From assembly GCA_025357775.1 (NCBI GenBank), contig JANXOQ010000043.1, forward strand, positions 1 through 6,852: a DNA stretch of 6,852 bases, read 5' to 3'. This DNA comes from Ferruginibacter sp. (lineage in GTDB: Bacteria > Bacteroidota > Bacteroidia > Chitinophagales > Chitinophagaceae). This document shows, in pieces, positions 1 to 6,633 of this stretch. Numbering within the stretch: the stretch's first letter is position 1; each line of letters starts with the position of its first letter. The notes under the pieces were generated by a model, which was not told the DNA's origin, ran no database searches, and worked only from the letters and a program-made list of their open reading frames with translations. The position numbers and the translations under genes are program-made.

Positions 1-168
1 CGTTCGACAAGCTCAGGCTGACGTTCGACAAGCTCAGGCTGACGTTCGACAAGCTCAGACTGACATTCGACAAGCTCAGACTGACATTCGACAAGCTCAG
101 ACTGACATTCAACAAGCTTAGGCTGACATTCGACAAGCTTAGGCTGACCTTCGGCAAGCTCAGGTTGA
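1..168. repeat. Tandem array of eight 21-bp repeats (core TTCGACAAGCTCAG)
   Basis: Eight head-to-tail units of exactly 21 bp can be read directly, followed by the first bases of a ninth that degenerates from about 174. The array begins at base 1, so it may extend outside the window. If units are phased to start at TTC, units 1 and 2 are identical, units 3, 4 and 5 are identical, and units 6 to 8 carry private or shared changes; most changes are transitions. Near-neighbour identity suggests growth by slippage or unequal crossover. Most units contain TCAG-N-CTGA, a short inverted repeat. The core resembles a repeat I know from intergenic regions of many Bacteroidota and other environmental genomes, but I cannot name a published family. 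Base composition is richer in G+C than the flanking DNA, as expected of an inserted or amplified element. No gene within the window is clearly associated with it. Confidence 0.95.
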
Positions 169-227
169 CATTCTTTTAGAGAATTGTACTATACTAAATT
201 TATAAAGGGTTTAAAATAAAAATTAGT

Positions 228-250
228 GCAAAATCCTTTTTGCTATTTTT
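228..250 (+). terminator. Weak hairpin with T-rich tail (possible plus-strand terminator)
   Basis: GCAAAA at 228-233 pairs with TTTTGC at 238-243 around a four-base loop, and TATTTTT follows at 244-250. This could end a plus-strand transcript entering from the left, through or beyond the 21-bp array. The stem has only two G-C pairs, so it may be chance in AT-rich DNA. Read on the minus strand it is also followed by T-rich sequence, so it could back up the stronger terminator at 279-309. Confidence 0.25.
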
Positions 251-278
251 CCGTTTGAAGATGTAAATTATTAAATAT

Positions 279-309
279 AAAAAAAGGCTATCCTTGTAAC
301 GGATAGCCT
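279..309 (-). terminator. Rho-independent terminator of the large surface-protein gene
   Basis: AGGCTATCC at 285-293 and GGATAGCCT at 301-309 form a perfect 9-bp stem with a 7-base loop at 294-300. On the minus strand the stem is followed directly by seven T residues, the complement of the A run at 279-285. This is the classic intrinsic terminator layout. It lies 25 bp past the TAG stop of the large minus-strand gene at 334-336, so it most likely ends that transcript. The plus-strand flank, CTTATATT, is a poor U-tract, so the element appears one-directional. Confidence 0.9.
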
Positions 310-333
310 CTTATATTATTATTAAATATGTTA

Positions 334-3300
334 CTATTTAATTATAAAAGCGATAATTTCACTATTACCATCCACATTTTTTACAGTAAGTACATAATTA
401 CCCTTTGCTGCATTGTTTAGTTTAATGTTACTTAAAACATTGTTAGATTGTACCATCAATTTTTGTTTGTACATAATTTGTCCTACTGCATTGGTTACTT
501 GTATTTCATAGTTGCCTGCTACTTGGTTTTCTAAACGCAAATTTATAATGCCGTTTAGTATTGGATTAGAATTGATAGACATTTTTGGCTGCATCGTTTC
601 TACAATTAGGTTTACAGCTGCTACCATTGCAATAGCAGAATATTTTACTGTTCCGCCAACATTATTTGCTTTTATTCTGTACCAGTTATTGGCTTTGGTT
701 GCACCTGCGTCTAATTTTTCGTAGCTTGGGTTAGTGCCGTTATTTGCTATTGGGTTTTGAATAGATAATTCTGTAAAATTCACCGCATCGTTGCTTTGCT
801 CCACAATATATTTTTCTACATTTCTTTCATTGGTAATGCCCCAATTTACAGTTATGGTATTGTCTGTATTTCTTTTGGCAGTTATTGTTGTAAGTGCTGT
901 AGTAGATACTTGTTTAAACACAATCATAAACCTATCGGCTGCGTAAGAATTAGCTGTGCTATTTATTGTAAAATTATAACTTACAACATCACTAAAACTC
1001 AATGGCATTTTTACAGATGTATATTTATCTACTAAAAATGGCTCTAAATCTGCATTGCTAATGTTTGATGGGTCTACATCTAAACGATAAGCTCCTGTAT
1101 GCATTCCGCCTATATCAAGTTTGATGGTATCGGTTGCTTGTAATTTTTGTAACCTTTCTGCTATAAGCTTGGTATTGTTTTTTACAATACTTATGTTATC
1201 ATATGCATTTGATAGCTTTAGTACATCATCATTGTCTAACCCATTTGAATAATTTTTGTCAAAATTCATAATAACCCCATCTGCCATATAAGTGTTTGTG
1301 CCTATTGTGTCTCTCACATACATTAGTATTTCAAGTGTGGGGCTTGTTACTCCTGTTCTACTTTGAAGACTACTGCCTAAACCTTTATCGCTTTCACTAA
1401 AAGTTACTGTACTATTAGAACCTAAAGCAGTACGACTAAAAAAAACGGCTTCTCCACTCTCTATAAAATTTCTAACAAATCCTCCTGGTCTTTCATAATT
1501 ACCAGTGCCTGGGTTATATACATACGTTTCAAAAGCTCCTAAATTATATAAGCCAGGAGATAGTGGATTCCACACAGTAAAACTTCTACTTATGTTGGAA
1601 TAACTTACTGGAAATTTAATTCTAGAAGCATAAGGATTACCTAAAGAAAAATATTTTATTGATGTGGTAGCTGGAATAGTGTTAAGTTGATCTCCTAATA
1701 ATAACTGACCTTTAATTCTTAAGGTTGTACTGCCTAATCCAAATTGGGTTACAGATCTATCGCCTCTTACAAAAAGGTAGTAACCTGCACTGTTGGCTAC
1801 TGCATTGTTTGTGTTTGTTACATCTGTATAATTATCCGCAACTGGGTTATAATATTTTACAGAAACTCTTTGTGAATATACATCAAAACCTGCACCTGTA
1901 CCTCCTGGACCAGTAGTTTGTGTGCCATACCCTGTACTTAGGGTGTTTGTAATGCCGCCTACCCCTTCCATCCACGAGTTTTTTACACTTGCTGAACCTG
2001 CTAAAGTTATTGGTGTGGCCAATAACCTCCAAGCTTTTTTTGCAAATAAGTATCGCTCAATAATTACATTCCCAGTTATATTGTTGCCTGAGTTAATTGC
2101 ATTGTTTGTTAAATCATTTACGTTGGCAGTACCAAGCGCATTGGATACTAGCGTAAGATTGCCCCAGCTTGTAAGTATTTTATTATTTACATTTCCAAAT
2201 AAAAGATTGCCTGTAATTTTTAAAGTATCATACGCATTGGTAGTAAATGATACCGTTTCATGTATAATTAGGTTTTTAACAGTATTTTTATAAAACCTGC
2301 TTCCAATTATGCTATCTGCAAAAGGCTTGGGTATAGTGGGGGAACTTGCAAAACCTATTCCTATGCCTCCATCTACTGCGTTTATTATACCATTGTTGGT
2401 AATGGTACCATAAATATTTAACGACCCTGTATTGGTTATTACTATTGATGTACCAGCATCTACTGCTATTCTTCTACAATTTGCCGCACCTGTAGTTATA
2501 AGTGGGTAAATATTTGTTGGTACATTGGGTATATACACGTCACTCGTTACAGATGGTATTGCACCATTTGCACACCAGTTTATAGGGTCAAACCAGTCGC
2601 TGTTTACTCCAAGCCACCTATACCCTGAAAAGCCTAATTGTACAATAGGGTTGGTATAAGCAGTATTGCTATTTACAGGTGAACCACAAGAAGAACTTGC
2701 CAATACATCAAAATACAACCTACTGTCTGTAGAAAAACCACACTTTGTGGTTACACTAAACCTAAAATTTATTTTATCATTTCCTGCACTTGCATCTGCT
2801 GCGCCAAATAATCCATTTACTCCTGTTACAGTTGTAAAATCAAATGAAAGGGAAATAACGCCTCCTGTTACTGATATACCTGGGATAATATTAACCCACG
2901 TACCACTACCTGCTGGGTACTCATATTGTGCAGTGCCAGTGGTATAATCAAGCCCATTGGGTAATGTTGCCTTCATTACATTGCTATACACATGCCCAAT
3001 GTTAGTTGTTTTAAATGATCCTGTAAAATTAATTGTACTGCCTAATGGTTGGGAAACTGTTGGAGAAAAATTTGCTTGTATACCGATTTCAGCTGTGTTG
3101 GTAACTTCATTGCTATATAGCTTGCCTTGTACTAATGCGCATGCATATCCATTAGGATTGCTTGGCAATGCATTACAATCCCAACCTGCTTTTATTATTA
3201 CACTGTCTGGAGCACAGTTAGTACTTGTTACGGTTAGTTTATAAGTTTTTGTTGCAAGCCCTGCTATAGTAGCTGCTGTACCGCCAGCTGTCCATTTTTT

Positions 3301-6300
3301 TGTACCTGAATAGCTGGTAAGTGGTATTGCTACCGAGCCTGCTGTTACATCTTCTAATGTAATATATGTTATCAGATTGCTTGGGTTTTCAAAACTTAAA
3401 AATACATTGCTTAGAGCTGCCGTTGAAGGGTTCGTTACCGTAAATGTCCAGCTAAATGGGTTGGTTGTAGGAGTTGTAGTGGCATTACTTATTGAAATGG
3501 ATGGCTTGGTATATGTATAATCAGTTTGTGTAAAGGCATTCTGGTTTATAGTATTACCAAAATTATTGATGATTTGGTCATTTATACCAAGGTCATTACA
3601 AGCAGTTGCTCCATTATGGAAAAAATCTGTTGTAAATACTTTATATAATACGGAACCATTTACAGGAGTTCCGCAACCTGCCTTTAACTTTACATTAAAT
3701 GATGGGAATATTTCTGCAAAAGGTATTAATTGAGAATTTGTTACGGTAGGTGTTAGCGTTAGCAAATTACCTACTTGTACACCATTTAATGCTGTTAGTC
3801 CAGTTACTCCGTTATTCCATGTAGCACTGCCATCGTAGTTAACACCTACAGGTAAGGTTATTTCAATTTTATCCATTCTTTTACTTGCCCTCACTTCATT
3901 GGTAAAACTATAATCATACCCTTGTCCCCAAAATAATTGGTTCAAATTTGCTTGGTCACAGCCACTAAAAGATAAGCTACCATCACCATATTTTTTTAAA
4001 TAGTTGTCTATTGGGTAAAAATGATCACCAAAATCATCACAGCTTAATCCATTTTCAATAAAACGTCCCCTAACTTGATAATCTATTTTAGCAGCATGCC
4101 CAGCATTAGGGTATGCAGCTTTATTTACGATAAACCTTGCATCTACAGTTACTGTTGTACCTACGGCAAGGGGGGTTATACCATTAAAGTTAAAAGTAAA
4201 TACCCAGTTAGCCCCTACTTTTACTACACTTGTGGGTACACCTAATGGGCCAGGCCCTCCTCCAATGTTTACTGTACCTGTATAAAACGCTAATGGGTTT
4301 GTGCCAAATGTAGAGCTACTATGATTTGTAAGTATATAACCATTATCAAAAGTTGCTGGTACCGTAATAACAAAACTAAAGTTGCTATTTACTACTGCTG
4401 TAGTTACAGCAGACGTGCTTGTTACTTTTATTGTGTCGCAAGGGCTTGCTTGATTAAGATTTATATCATTATTAGGGTTTGCATCATTATTTAAAACTGC
4501 GGGGTTTACTTTGGTAGTATAGGTATAATCTGTATATCCCAAAGACAAACGCTCCAGTTTTAGCTTTTTGATAGTTATACCACTCACACACGGTGTTGGA
4601 CAATGCGGGGTTATAGGATAGGTATAACAACCTAGGTACAATTTATCACAACCAGCCGCACACTGGTATTGGGCTATTACTTGTATATTGCCCACTCCAC
4701 TGCCTAAGGCACAATTTAAACGTACAGGTATTTTATAATTGAAATTAAAAAAGTTAGTTGCTGTTAACGTTACGGTATCCGAAACAGGCGCTATTATATA
4801 TACAGCATTGGTTAAGCCCATATTACCCGCAAGCGGAAATAATGGGCTACCCGTAGGGTCATATACAAATCCTTTAGGTAATACTACTTTTAATGTTGTC
4901 ACTGGGTTAGGGCAGTCCCAACCAATTTTTTCATACTGTAAACTTCCTTCTAGGTATCCAAACTCTCCATTTGCCATATCGCTTGGTGCGCTTGCTAGTT
5001 CTATATTGCCCCTGCCTACATATGGTAAGCCTGCATAATACCAATATACAGCTGGCTCTTGCACTCCACACAAAGATTGTATTTGATAATCAAAGCCCAT
5101 TTGGCTATAATCAGCATAATAATTACAAGTGTTATAGGTAAGTGGTACAGAAATTTTTATATATAATCTTATGCTTGCCCCTACTGGCAATTCATCAAAA
5201 ATACCGTCTCCATTTATATCTTCAAAGCCACCAACCCCATCTGGGTCACTTGTAAAACCTGTAAAATTCATTGTTGCTTGAGTTATATTTGCTCCAGTAA
5301 AAGGCACCAAAGTCCCTGTTGCATTAGCCATTCTTACTTCTGTAATTGTACCAAAAATAGTTGGACTGAGTCTATATTCAGCCATAAGCTTGCTAAATTT
5401 AAGTGCTGCACAAGTGCCTACGCCAGTATTGGTAAATTGCCATATACCTGATGATGTGCTGGTTGTAGCATTACAAATGGGGAAAGGAGCATCACTTATT
5501 AGACTGCGTGTTATAGCTGGTACACCCGTACCCAAATTTACAACATTTACATGCTCCGCTATTTGGCAGCTAGGAGTATTTATACAACCAAATATTGTGC
5601 GGTATTTGCCCGTAAGGTTTGTACAACCTTTTACTTTAATGGTTTGGGTAATGGTTATTGTTTCTTGGTCTTCAAAATAGCTTGTACCTAATAACCCTGC
5701 AGGGAACACTGCACCGCTTATTGTGTACTTTGTAGTGTCGCCACTTACCGTACCTACAAGTGCACCACTTGGTATTGTAGTGCTTATAATTTGTACATTG
5801 GCTGGGGCGTTTATGCTTTGAAACTGAAATGTTTTTGCATAACCAATATTTCCATTTTTTATAACTGTCGTTCGTACGATCGTTGCTCCTGTACATACGC
5901 CACTTACTACATCGTTCGTCCAGCTAGATTGAATAATATTTGGCTCATTTACATTTGCTATAAAAGCACTTGTTACAGTACTTCCCCCGCTTGTTGCGGT
6001 TGCTACAATTGTTCGGGCTGTGGTGTAACTACAATCTGCAGCAATTGTAAAAGAAAAATCATTACCTCCAGAGGATGAACATGTAATTATAGGTGCATTT
6101 GAATTTGTTGCATTAACAGAATACGTAGAGCTGGAACTAGGAGTTGTATTTAAAAATTTAAAACCAATTGGTAATTGTATAGTAAATGTACCTGATGCGC
6201 CATTTAACAATTGGGCATTAACAGTAACGATGGACTGAATACCTTGGTAATTTACCCCATCACCACAAAGATTTACACTGTTAGGTACAGTTATTGAATT

Positions 6301-6399
6301 TATTTTAACATCTTGAGAGTAGGTATTGCTAATAAAAAATAATGATGCGGTATAAAGTATGAATATCTTTATAAAATTTTTGTAAAGTTTTTTATTCAT
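334..6399 (-). CDS. Giant secreted surface protein with DUF11-like repeats and a T9SS type A sorting domain
   Basis: This 2021-residue protein is predicted to be exported by Sec and then moved across the outer membrane by the type IX secretion system, to be released or anchored at the cell surface. Residues 1-29 are a signal peptide: a lysine-rich start, a hydrophobic core, and likely cleavage after TYS. Residues about 30-1250 hold beta-rich repeats resembling DUF11/conserved-repeat modules, with LP-x-G signatures near 76, 507, 849 and 1146 and 28 of the protein's 30 cysteines. An acidic loop, DINGDGIFDE, lies at 394-403. Residues 1258-1308 carry Trp motifs (W1262, W1269, W1275) followed by a DVYIP strand. 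ERY...AWR (about 1448-1458) is another motif familiar from Bacteroidota surface proteins. An FN3-like segment at about 1835-1930 leads into the sorting domain at 1936-2021. The ATG at 6397-6399 fits because the signal peptide follows at once; no Shine-Dalgarno motif precedes it, as is usual in this phylum. I see no catalytic domain. A structural, adhesive or matrix role is inference. Confidence 0.93.
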   Translation of the reverse strand: MNKKLYKNFIKIFILYTASLFFISNTYSQDVKINSITVPNSVNLCGDGVNYQGIQSIVTVNAQLLNGASGTFTIQLPIGFKFLNTTPSSSSTYSVNATNSNAPIITCSSSGGNDFSFTIAADCSYTTARTIVATATSGGSTVTSAFIANVNEPNIIQSSWTNDVVSGVCTGATIVRTTVIKNGNIGYAKTFQFQSINAPANVQIISTTIPSGALVGTVSGDTTKYTISGAVFPAGLLGTSYFEDQETITITQTIKVKGCTNLTGKYRTIFGCINTPSCQIAEHVNVVNLGTGVPAITRSLISDAPFPICNATTSTSSGIWQFTNTGVGTCAALKFSKLMAEYRLSPTIFGTITEVRMANATGTLVPFTGANITQATMNFTGFTSDPDGVGGFEDINGDGIFDELPVGASIRLYIKISVPLTYNTCNYYADYSQMGFDYQIQSLCGVQEPAVYWYYAGLPYVGRGNIELASAPSDMANGEFGYLEGSLQYEKIGWDCPNPVTTLKVVLPKGFVYDPTGSPLFPLAGNMGLTNAVYIIAPVSDTVTLTATNFFNFNYKIPVRLNCALGSGVGNIQVIAQYQCAAGCDKLYLGCYTYPITPHCPTPCVSGITIKKLKLERLSLGYTDYTYTTKVNPAVLNNDANPNNDINLNQASPCDTIKVTSTSAVTTAVVNSNFSFVITVPATFDNGYILTNHSSSTFGTNPLAFYTGTVNIGGGPGPLGVPTSVVKVGANWVFTFNFNGITPLAVGTTVTVDARFIVNKAAYPNAGHAAKIDYQVRGRFIENGLSCDDFGDHFYPIDNYLKKYGDGSLSFSGCDQANLNQLFWGQGYDYSFTNEVRASKRMDKIEITLPVGVNYDGSATWNNGVTGLTALNGVQVGNLLTLTPTVTNSQLIPFAEIFPSFNVKLKAGCGTPVNGSVLYKVFTTDFFHNGATACNDLGINDQIINNFGNTINQNAFTQTDYTYTKPSISISNATTTPTTNPFSWTFTVTNPSTAALSNVFLSFENPSNLITYITLEDVTAGSVAIPLTSYSGTKKWTAGGTAATIAGLATKTYKLTVTSTNCAPDSVIIKAGWDCNALPSNPNGYACALVQGKLYSNEVTNTAEIGIQANFSPTVSQPLGSTINFTGSFKTTNIGHVYSNVMKATLPNGLDYTTGTAQYEYPAGSGTWVNIIPGISVTGGVISLSFDFTTVTGVNGLFGAADASAGNDKINFRFSVTTKCGFSTDSRLYFDVLASSSCGSPVNSNTAYTNPIVQLGFSGYRWLGVNSDWFDPINWCANGAIPSVTSDVYIPNVPTNIYPLITTGAANCRRIAVDAGTSIVITNTGSLNIYGTITNNGIINAVDGGIGIGFASSPTIPKPFADSIIGSRFYKNTVKNLIIHETVSFTTNAYDTLKITGNLLFGNVNNKILTSWGNLTLVSNALGTANVNDLTNNAINSGNNITGNVIIERYLFAKKAWRLLATPITLAGSASVKNSWMEGVGGITNTLSTGYGTQTTGPGGTGAGFDVYSQRVSVKYYNPVADNYTDVTNTNNAVANSAGYYLFVRGDRSVTQFGLGSTTLRIKGQLLLGDQLNTIPATTSIKYFSLGNPYASRIKFPVSYSNISRSFTVWNPLSPGLYNLGAFETYVYNPGTGNYERPGGFVRNFIESGEAVFFSRTALGSNSTVTFSESDKGLGSSLQSRTGVTSPTLEILMYVRDTIGTNTYMADGVIMNFDKNYSNGLDNDDVLKLSNAYDNISIVKNNTKLIAERLQKLQATDTIKLDIGGMHTGAYRLDVDPSNISNADLEPFLVDKYTSVKMPLSFSDVVSYNFTINSTANSYAADRFMIVFKQVSTTALTTITAKRNTDNTITVNWGITNERNVEKYIVEQSNDAVNFTELSIQNPIANNGTNPSYEKLDAGATKANNWYRIKANNVGGTVKYSAIAMVAAVNLIVETMQPKMSINSNPILNGIINLRLENQVAGNYEIQVTNAVGQIMYKQKLMVQSNNVLSNIKLNNAAKGNYVLTVKNVDGNSEIIAFIIK
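337..594 (-). other. T9SS type A C-terminal sorting domain (residues 1936-2021)
   Basis: The last 86 residues fit the Por secretion system sorting domain. They contain a SNPILNGIINLRL start (the PNP...G.i.l.l position), then GNYEIQVTNAVGQIMYKQ (Y-x-hydrophobic-x-hydrophobic...G-x-hydrophobic), then KGNYVLTVKN, and a final hydrophobic strand ending in lysine. In this family the domain directs the folded protein through the outer-membrane translocon and is usually removed by the PorU-type sortase. The first motif has SNP rather than the common PNP, a mild departure. No T9SS machinery gene lies in the window, so the system is inferred to be elsewhere in the genome. Confidence 0.88.
610..897 (-). 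other. FN3-like segment before the sorting domain (residues about 1835-1930)
   Basis: The segment follows the pattern widespread in Bacteroidota secreted proteins directly before the sorting domain. A strand containing TVNWGITNERNVEKYIVEQS matches V-x-W-x-T-x-x-E-x-N-x-x-x-F-x-V-E-x-S. It is followed by NFTEL, a Y-x-x-x-D turn, WYRIKANNVGG and KYSAIAMV. In related proteins it acts as a beta-sandwich spacer next to the sorting domain. Boundaries are estimated by eye. Confidence 0.75.
2050..2628 (-). other. Trp-motif and beta-strand segment of Bacteroidota surface proteins (residues about 1258-1450)
   Basis: It begins with GYRWLGVNSDWFDPINWC (W1262, W1269, W1275, C1276), then IPSVTSDVYIPNVP and YPLI. 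This W...DW..P.NW....P...DV.IP signature recurs in many large secreted Bacteroidota proteins. It is followed by short glycine- and asparagine-rich strands (SLNIYGTITNNGIINAV, LKITGNLLFGN, NLTLVSN) that look like stacked beta turns, possibly a small beta-helix. It ends near GNVIIERYLFAKKAWRLL, another recurring motif. The function is unknown. It marks the switch from the cysteine-rich N-terminal part to the cysteine-free C-terminal part. Confidence 0.6.
5191..5247 (-). other. Acidic calcium-loop-like insertion (residues 385-403)
   Basis: The sequence DPDGVGGFEDINGDGIFDE has aspartates at 385, 387, 394, 398 and 402 and a final glutamate at 403. DINGDGIFDE matches the D-x-N-G-D-G-x-x-D-E loop of dockerin, EF-hand and thrombospondin type 3 calcium sites. 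It is a single copy, lying between a beta strand and a conserved-looking VGASIRLYIKI strand. Calcium binding, perhaps stiffening the module, is inference from the motif. Confidence 0.55.
6313..6399 (-). other. Signal peptide of the large protein (residues 1-29)
   Basis: The first residues are MNKKLYKNFIK, giving a basic n-region, followed by a hydrophobic stretch (IFILYTASLFFI) and a polar SNTYSQ region. Cleavage is likely between S28 and Q29 or close by. There is no lipobox cysteine, so this is a standard Sec signal and not a lipoprotein signal. It also fixes the start codon at 6397-6399. Confidence 0.85.
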
Positions 6400-6494
6400 A
6401 GCTACAGGTTTAAATCTTTTGGAATTTAACTATTAATTTTAATTTGAATATAAAAACTAATAATATATACGTTAAACTTTTTTTGTTTGTAAAT

Positions 6495-6514
6495 AAAGAT
6501 AAACATCTTTTTTA
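6495..6514. other. Weak AT-rich hairpin in the intergenic region
   Basis: AAAGAT at 6495-6500 and ATCTTT at 6505-6510 form a perfect 6-bp stem with a four-base loop. T-rich sequence follows on the plus strand (6511-6513). It lies between the end of the transporter gene at 6634 and the start of the large gene. With one G-C pair it is too weak to call a terminator; it could be chance or a minor leader structure in the large gene's transcript. Confidence 0.2.
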
Positions 6515-6535
6515 TTATATTTCAGGAATGTTAAA

Positions 6536-6543
6536 CAAATTTA
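6536..6543 (-). promoter_or_regulatory. Candidate Bacteroidota -7 promoter element for the large gene
   Basis: On the minus strand TAAATTTG matches the TAnnTTTG -7 consensus of Bacteroidota sigma-ABfr-type promoters. It lies about 137 bp upstream of the large gene's ATG, which would give a leader of roughly 130 nt. I could not find a TTG -33 element at the usual 19-21 bp spacing; the nearest upstream TTTTTTG is only about nine bases away. Such an octamer is expected by chance in DNA this AT-rich, so the call is tentative. Nothing else in 6400-6633 is a better candidate. Confidence 0.22.
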
Positions 6544-6633
6544 ATTATTGTGCAAAAAATTTATATTTCATTAGATAAAAGAGTGAGATTGTATTAGAAT
6601 GTTGAATTCTTTTAGTAAAAATTATACAAAAAA

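Noticed and set aside
1..168. A CRISPR array
   Set aside because: The 21-bp units are directly adjacent with no unique spacers and no cas gene is in the window.
1..175. A minus-strand open frame reading SLSLSNV repeats across the array
   Set aside because: It has no ATG after the in-frame stop at 176-178 and simply mirrors the 21-bp period; translations of this type are familiar spurious products.
1438..1445. Run of eight A residues in the large gene as a possible phase-variation tract
   Set aside because: The frame is intact, the run is short for slippage control, and such runs are expected in AT-rich DNA. It encodes the ordinary VFFS stretch.
4170..4175. Run of six G residues inside the large gene
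   Set aside because: Unusual in AT-rich DNA but short, in frame, and not near the gene start, so phase variation is not supported.
5873..5883. Overlapping palindromes CGTACG and ACGATCGT
   Set aside because: They lie inside the coding sequence and encode an ordinary TIVRT stretch of a beta strand; no partner site or regulator context is visible.
512..6078. Several plus- and minus-strand open frames of 60-125 codons lying inside the large gene
   Set aside because: They overlap the 2021-residue gene entirely, have low-complexity or family-less translations, and are explained by the few stops in the alternate frames of this AT-rich, Thr/Asn/Val-rich coding sequence.
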